The position numbers and the translations under genes were made by a program. Positions 13,680 to 14,009 of a DNA stretch of 14,009 nucleotides are shown piece by piece; positions within the stretch are counted from its first letter, which is position 1; each line of letters starts with the position of its first letter. The DNA is from CAZSSM01 sp964609385. GTDB lineage: Bacteria > Planctomycetota > Planctomycetia > Isosphaerales > Isosphaeraceae. The notes below the pieces were generated by a model. It did no database searches. It was not told the origin of the DNA and saw nothing but the letters and a program-made list of their open reading frames with translations. The stretch is taken from NCBI GenBank assembly GCA_964609385.1, contig CAZSSM010000129.1:1-14009 (forward strand). Direction: 5' to 3'.

Positions 13680-14009
13680 TTGAACTCCGCTGAAGACTCG
13701 AAGGGTTGTCCCGAGGTCGAACCGACCAATTCGGATGATGTCGATCCCGAGACCAATAACGGCCGAGCTTCGACGACCCCGGCCGGTCAGCGGGACTTGA
13801 GCGGGGCTCGGCTGTCCCGGCACGCCCTGGAGCGGTTTATCGAACGCTATCATGTGCCCGATCGAACGGCCGAATCGGAACTGCGGGCGGTCCTTCGACG
13901 GACCCGAAGGTTGGGCCGCAACCGCTCCAATGGGGCCGTAGCCGTCTTGGCGGTCCATCGGTCGCGGGCCTTGGTGGCCATTTTTCAAGGGAGCTCCAGC
14001 CTGCCGGGG
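13680..14009 (+). CDS. Unrecognised protein, N-terminal part (3' end outside window)
   Basis: The frame is open from the TTG at 13680 to the window end, giving 110 residues. It begins five bases after the esterase stop, so the two are almost certainly one transcript with coupled translation. The first 45 residues or so are acidic, Asp/Glu/Asn/Thr-rich and probably disordered. They are followed by a well-formed segment, SRHALERFIERYHVP (about residues 49-63), a basic helix ending in RRLGRN, and an AVLAVHRSRALVAIFQ strand pair. The His-Ala-x-x-Arg-x-x-Glu-Arg pattern is vaguely like small DUF4258-type or toxin-like domains, but I do not assign it. GTG at 13671 is an alternative start that would overlap the esterase stop codon. 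Confidence 0.6.
   Translation, partial: MNSAEDSKGCPEVEPTNSDDVDPETNNGRASTTPAGQRDLSGARLSRHALERFIERYHVPDRTAESELRAVLRRTRRLGRNRSNGAVAVLAVHRSRALVAIFQGSSSLPG

Noticed and set aside
1..14009. CRISPR array, insertion sequence, integrase, prophage or toxin-antitoxin island
   Set aside because: No regularly spaced direct repeats, terminal inverted repeats, transposase or recombinase motifs were seen on either strand.

Overview
This is a GC-rich, Gram-negative-type bacterial chromosome segment. The gene content points to a planctomycete, perhaps Isosphaeraceae-like: a sulfatase-fold protein, a SASA-type acetylesterase lipoprotein, a PIG-L deacetylase paired with a NagB deaminase, long intergenic gaps and mixed strands. 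This placement is inference from content, not from a marker gene. No rRNA, tRNA, CRISPR array, IS element or phage gene was found.

Layout. (1) 1-849 (+) is the C-terminal part of an unrecognised protein with an acidic tail-like segment and a long hydrophobic stretch. (2) 850-1805 is mostly non-coding, but holds a near-consensus promoter (1320-1349) and a possible leucine-rich 71-aa ORF (1368-1583). (3) 1806-3395 (+) is full-length leuA, 2-isopropylmalate synthase. (4) Convergent to it on the minus strand is a two-gene unit, a PIG-L deacetylase (5315-4344) followed by a NagB-type glucosamine-6-phosphate deaminase (4245-3433), with a promoter candidate at 5519-5491. Together they look like an amino-sugar de-N-acetylation and deamination module. 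(5) 8033-6591 (-) encodes a polytopic MFS/NTT-like transporter. Downstream on the same strand is a small cyclic-nucleotide-binding-type protein (6270-5710), followed by a strong inverted repeat (5612-5646). (6) 9732-8251 (-) encodes an orphan ATP-grasp-like ligase. (7) 9733-10342 has no confident gene but contains a three-part alternative hairpin (9926-9971). (8) 11890-10343 (-) encodes a sulfatase-fold protein in which canonical metal and nucleophile residues are altered. (9) Divergent from it, 12073-13674 (+) encodes a lipoprotein SGNH/SASA esterase. Its last codons carry the ribosome binding site of a tightly coupled gene (13680 to the window edge) that begins with TTG.

The genes do not form one obvious pathway. 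Leucine biosynthesis stands alone. The deacetylase/deaminase pair and the esterase/sulfatase-fold pair both fit the handling of decorated sugars. The transporter with the cNMP-domain protein, and the ATP-grasp enzyme, are the least explained parts. The features most worth following up are the degenerate sulfatase site, the split transporter/cNMP pair, the orphan ATP-grasp ligase, the alternative hairpin and the leucine-rich ORF ahead of leuA.
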